Shown here: positions 31,470 through 32,612 of the stretch, piece by piece
Layout: each line of letters starts with the position of its first letter
Position numbering within the stretch: position 1 is the first letter of the stretch
From: CG-Epi1 sp964634895
GTDB taxonomy: Archaea > Thermoplasmatota > Poseidoniia > MGIII > CG-Epi1
DNA length: 32,612 nt
Assembly (NCBI GenBank): GCA_964634895.1
Contig: CAZWJS010000014.1
Coordinates: 1 to 32,612, forward strand
Reading direction: 5' to 3'
The notes under the pieces: generated by a model
Told to the model about the DNA's origin: nothing
The model's input: the letters and a program-made list of their open reading frames with translations, nothing else
Databases searched by the model: none
Translations under genes and position numbers: made by a program

Positions 31470-32537
31470 CTATTCCCAATAAATCACTTCGATTTTAATG
31501 GTATATTCAGCATTACCCCTTTCATGGTCGATAATAATAAACCAATCTCCTAATTCTCCAGTTTCATCAAACCATTCTCTATGACTCATATTGTAAGAGC
31601 TCATTTCAATATAGTTCACTTGTTGATTATTATCCCAATCGTGAGTGTAATTTTTTGCTACACAGACGTTACACTCTTCATCCTGATTATTTCCTTCGTC
31701 GTTATCCGGATCTCTTTCTTGTGTAGTATTATATAAATATAAATCGAAATCATTTTGATCACCTACTTCTGCATCATATTCTAAAGTTGCCTTGATATAT
31801 CTTGGATATATACTATATAGTTGTACTGGGTGATCTTGCTGTCCAGAACTTATAGTTCTCGTATCAGCGTATTCATAATTAATTTTTATTTCAATATCAG
31901 TACTCTCATCGGTTTCCCCTTCTTCGTTCGTTATTCTAACTTTAATTTTATAAACGCCAGAATCAAAATCATTTGAGACTTCATAATCTTTAGTTTCTTT
32001 ATCTGCATGAAAATCATCATCTGAGTCGTATGAAAAATCCCATTCATATTTTGTTATACTACTTTCAGATGTTGATTCTCTAGCTGAAAAAGTGAATGTT
32101 GCTTGTTCATCTTTTCCAATTTTTGTTTCAGTTTCATCATCGGTATTGATGACAGCACTTATTTCACTTGTAGCTTCTTTTATTGTTACTTCCACAGTAT
32201 CAATTGCAGAATCACGCCCATCACTTACAGTTAATGTGACAGTGTATGTGTCTTCTTTGCTAAATGAATGTTCAATTTTTCCATTATTCATGTCACCTAT
32301 TCTTCTTTCCTCTTTTCCATCATCACTATCAAAATCCCAGTAATACTCTAGTACATCTCCATCAGCGTCACTACTTCCTTTTCCTGTAAAAACAATTTTT
32401 GTGTTTGGTTCAAAAGGTCCATTTCCTTCATAATTTGCGCTTGCGATAGGAGTCTCATTTTCCTCAGTTTCATCTAAGAAATCTAAACATCCTGAAAAAA
32501 TAACAAGTGTTGCAACCAGTAGTGGTAAGCTTCTCAT
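31470..32537 (-). CDS. PKD-domain lipoprotein, two PKD repeats
   Basis: A 355-residue exported lipoprotein. The lipobox is FSGC with mature Cys17, followed by an acidic, Glu/Thr-rich linker. Two PKD-type domains follow at about 31-116 (SSDADGDVLEYYWDFDSDDG; TVTLTVSDG) and 120-215 (ITKYEWDFSYDSDDD; YKIKVRITNEEGE). The last ~130 residues are a beta domain resembling bacterial pre-peptidase C-terminal (PPC) domains (IKATLEYD, NDFDLYLYN, GDWFIIIDHERGNAEYTIKIEV), with a CNVC pair inside. The same lipobox-plus-PKD layout as the 28079-29656 protein suggests a shared family. A TATA box (GAATTTATAATAG, minus) lies ~28 nt before the ATG. Confidence 0.85.
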   Translation of the reverse strand: MRSLPLLVATLVIFSGCLDFLDETEENETPIASANYEGNGPFEPNTKIVFTGKGSSDADGDVLEYYWDFDSDDGKEERRIGDMNNGKIEHSFSKEDTYTVTLTVSDGRDSAIDTVEVTIKEATSEISAVINTDDETETKIGKDEQATFTFSARESTSESSITKYEWDFSYDSDDDFHADKETKDYEVSNDFDSGVYKIKVRITNEEGETDESTDIEIKINYEYADTRTISSGQQDHPVQLYSIYPRYIKATLEYDAEVGDQNDFDLYLYNTTQERDPDNDEGNNQDEECNVCVAKNYTHDWDNNQQVNYIEMSSYNMSHREWFDETGELGDWFIIIDHERGNAEYTIKIEVIYWE

Positions 32538-32558
32538 GTAATTAGAATTCTATGAGCT

Positions 32559-32571
32559 ATTATAAATTCTT
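32559..32571 (-). promoter_or_regulatory. TATA box of the two-PKD lipoprotein unit
   Basis: TTTATAATA on the minus strand is centred ~28 nt before ATG 32537 and 15-25 bp after the tRNA 3' end on the same strand. Confidence 0.45.
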
Positions 32572-32583
32572 TTACCACGAAAT

Positions 32584-32612
32584 TGGTGCAGGCGCCGGGA
32601 TTTGAACCCAGG
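32584..32612 (-). tRNA. 3' end of a tRNA (truncated by the window)
   Basis: Read on the minus strand: a T-arm with stem CTGGG/CCCGG around the loop TTCAAAT, then an acceptor strand CGCCTGC, discriminator A and an encoded CCA. The 5' strand of the acceptor stem should read GCAGGCG. The anticodon lies beyond the window, so the amino acid cannot be named. Confidence 0.85.

Noticed and set aside
1..32612. CRISPR arrays, insertion sequences, prophage or rRNA genes
   Set aside because: No direct-repeat arrays, transposase motifs, phage structural genes or rRNA stretches were seen on either strand.

Overview
The window looks like a piece of a planktonic marine euryarchaeal genome, probably Marine Group II (Poseidoniales) or the related Marine Group III. 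The basis is AT-rich DNA (visually about two thirds A+T), core archaeal information genes (aIF2-beta, GatD, the KEOPS subunit Cgi121, Dph6, a DUF357 protein), archaeal TATA boxes about 25 nt from start codons with mostly leaderless starts, and many bacterial-type acquisitions (gyrase B, SUF system, RibA, NadA, a bacterial/poxviral-type topoisomerase IB). Assignment to a group is inference; no rRNA is present. Coding is extremely dense: the longest gene-free stretch is the 114 bp between the Rrf2 regulator and nadA (8630-8743), and no stretch exceeds 300 bp.

Layout. 1-1988: the C-terminus of a PGF-CTERM surface protein, a Nudix hydrolase and an archaeosortase. 1991-8629 (minus): a tightly packed nine-gene operon, rrf2-sufB-sufC-sufD-sufS-sufU-sufT-tusA-like-ribA, led by its Fe-S-sensing regulator with an operator-like palindrome next to its TATA box. 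8744-9835: the Fe-S enzyme NadA, divergent from that operon. 9825-11962 (minus): two tandem paralogous secreted proteins ending in PGF-CTERM tripartite signals, plausible archaeosortase substrates. 12038-16122: a DUF357 protein, a small winged-helix-like protein, topoisomerase IB, an M29 aminopeptidase and GatD. 16172-19026: an operon of a HEAT-repeat protein, RlmE/FtsJ, Dph6 and a class I glutamine amidotransferase. 19023-22410: a coiled-coil/HhH protein, Cgi121, a ferritin-like protein, an atypical aquaporin and a DegT aminotransferase. 22506-27334: peroxiredoxin, GyrB, a class I/II aminotransferase, a UbiA prenyltransferase and a small zinc ribbon. 27396-32537: a TraB-family protein, a four-PKD lipoprotein, aIF2-beta, a GT2 glycosyltransferase, a small TBP-half-like protein and a second PKD lipoprotein. 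32584-32612: the 3' end of a tRNA that runs off the window.

Themes. (i) Cell surface: archaeosortase, PGF-CTERM proteins, PKD lipoproteins and a membrane glycosyltransferase. (ii) Fe-S supply and use: SUF operon and NadA. (iii) DNA topology: TopIB and GyrB. (iv) Compaction: all eight convergent junctions lie between an 11-bp overlap and a 4-bp gap, four of them sharing one tetranucleotide for both stop codons, and several divergent pairs appear to share one AT-rich TATA region.
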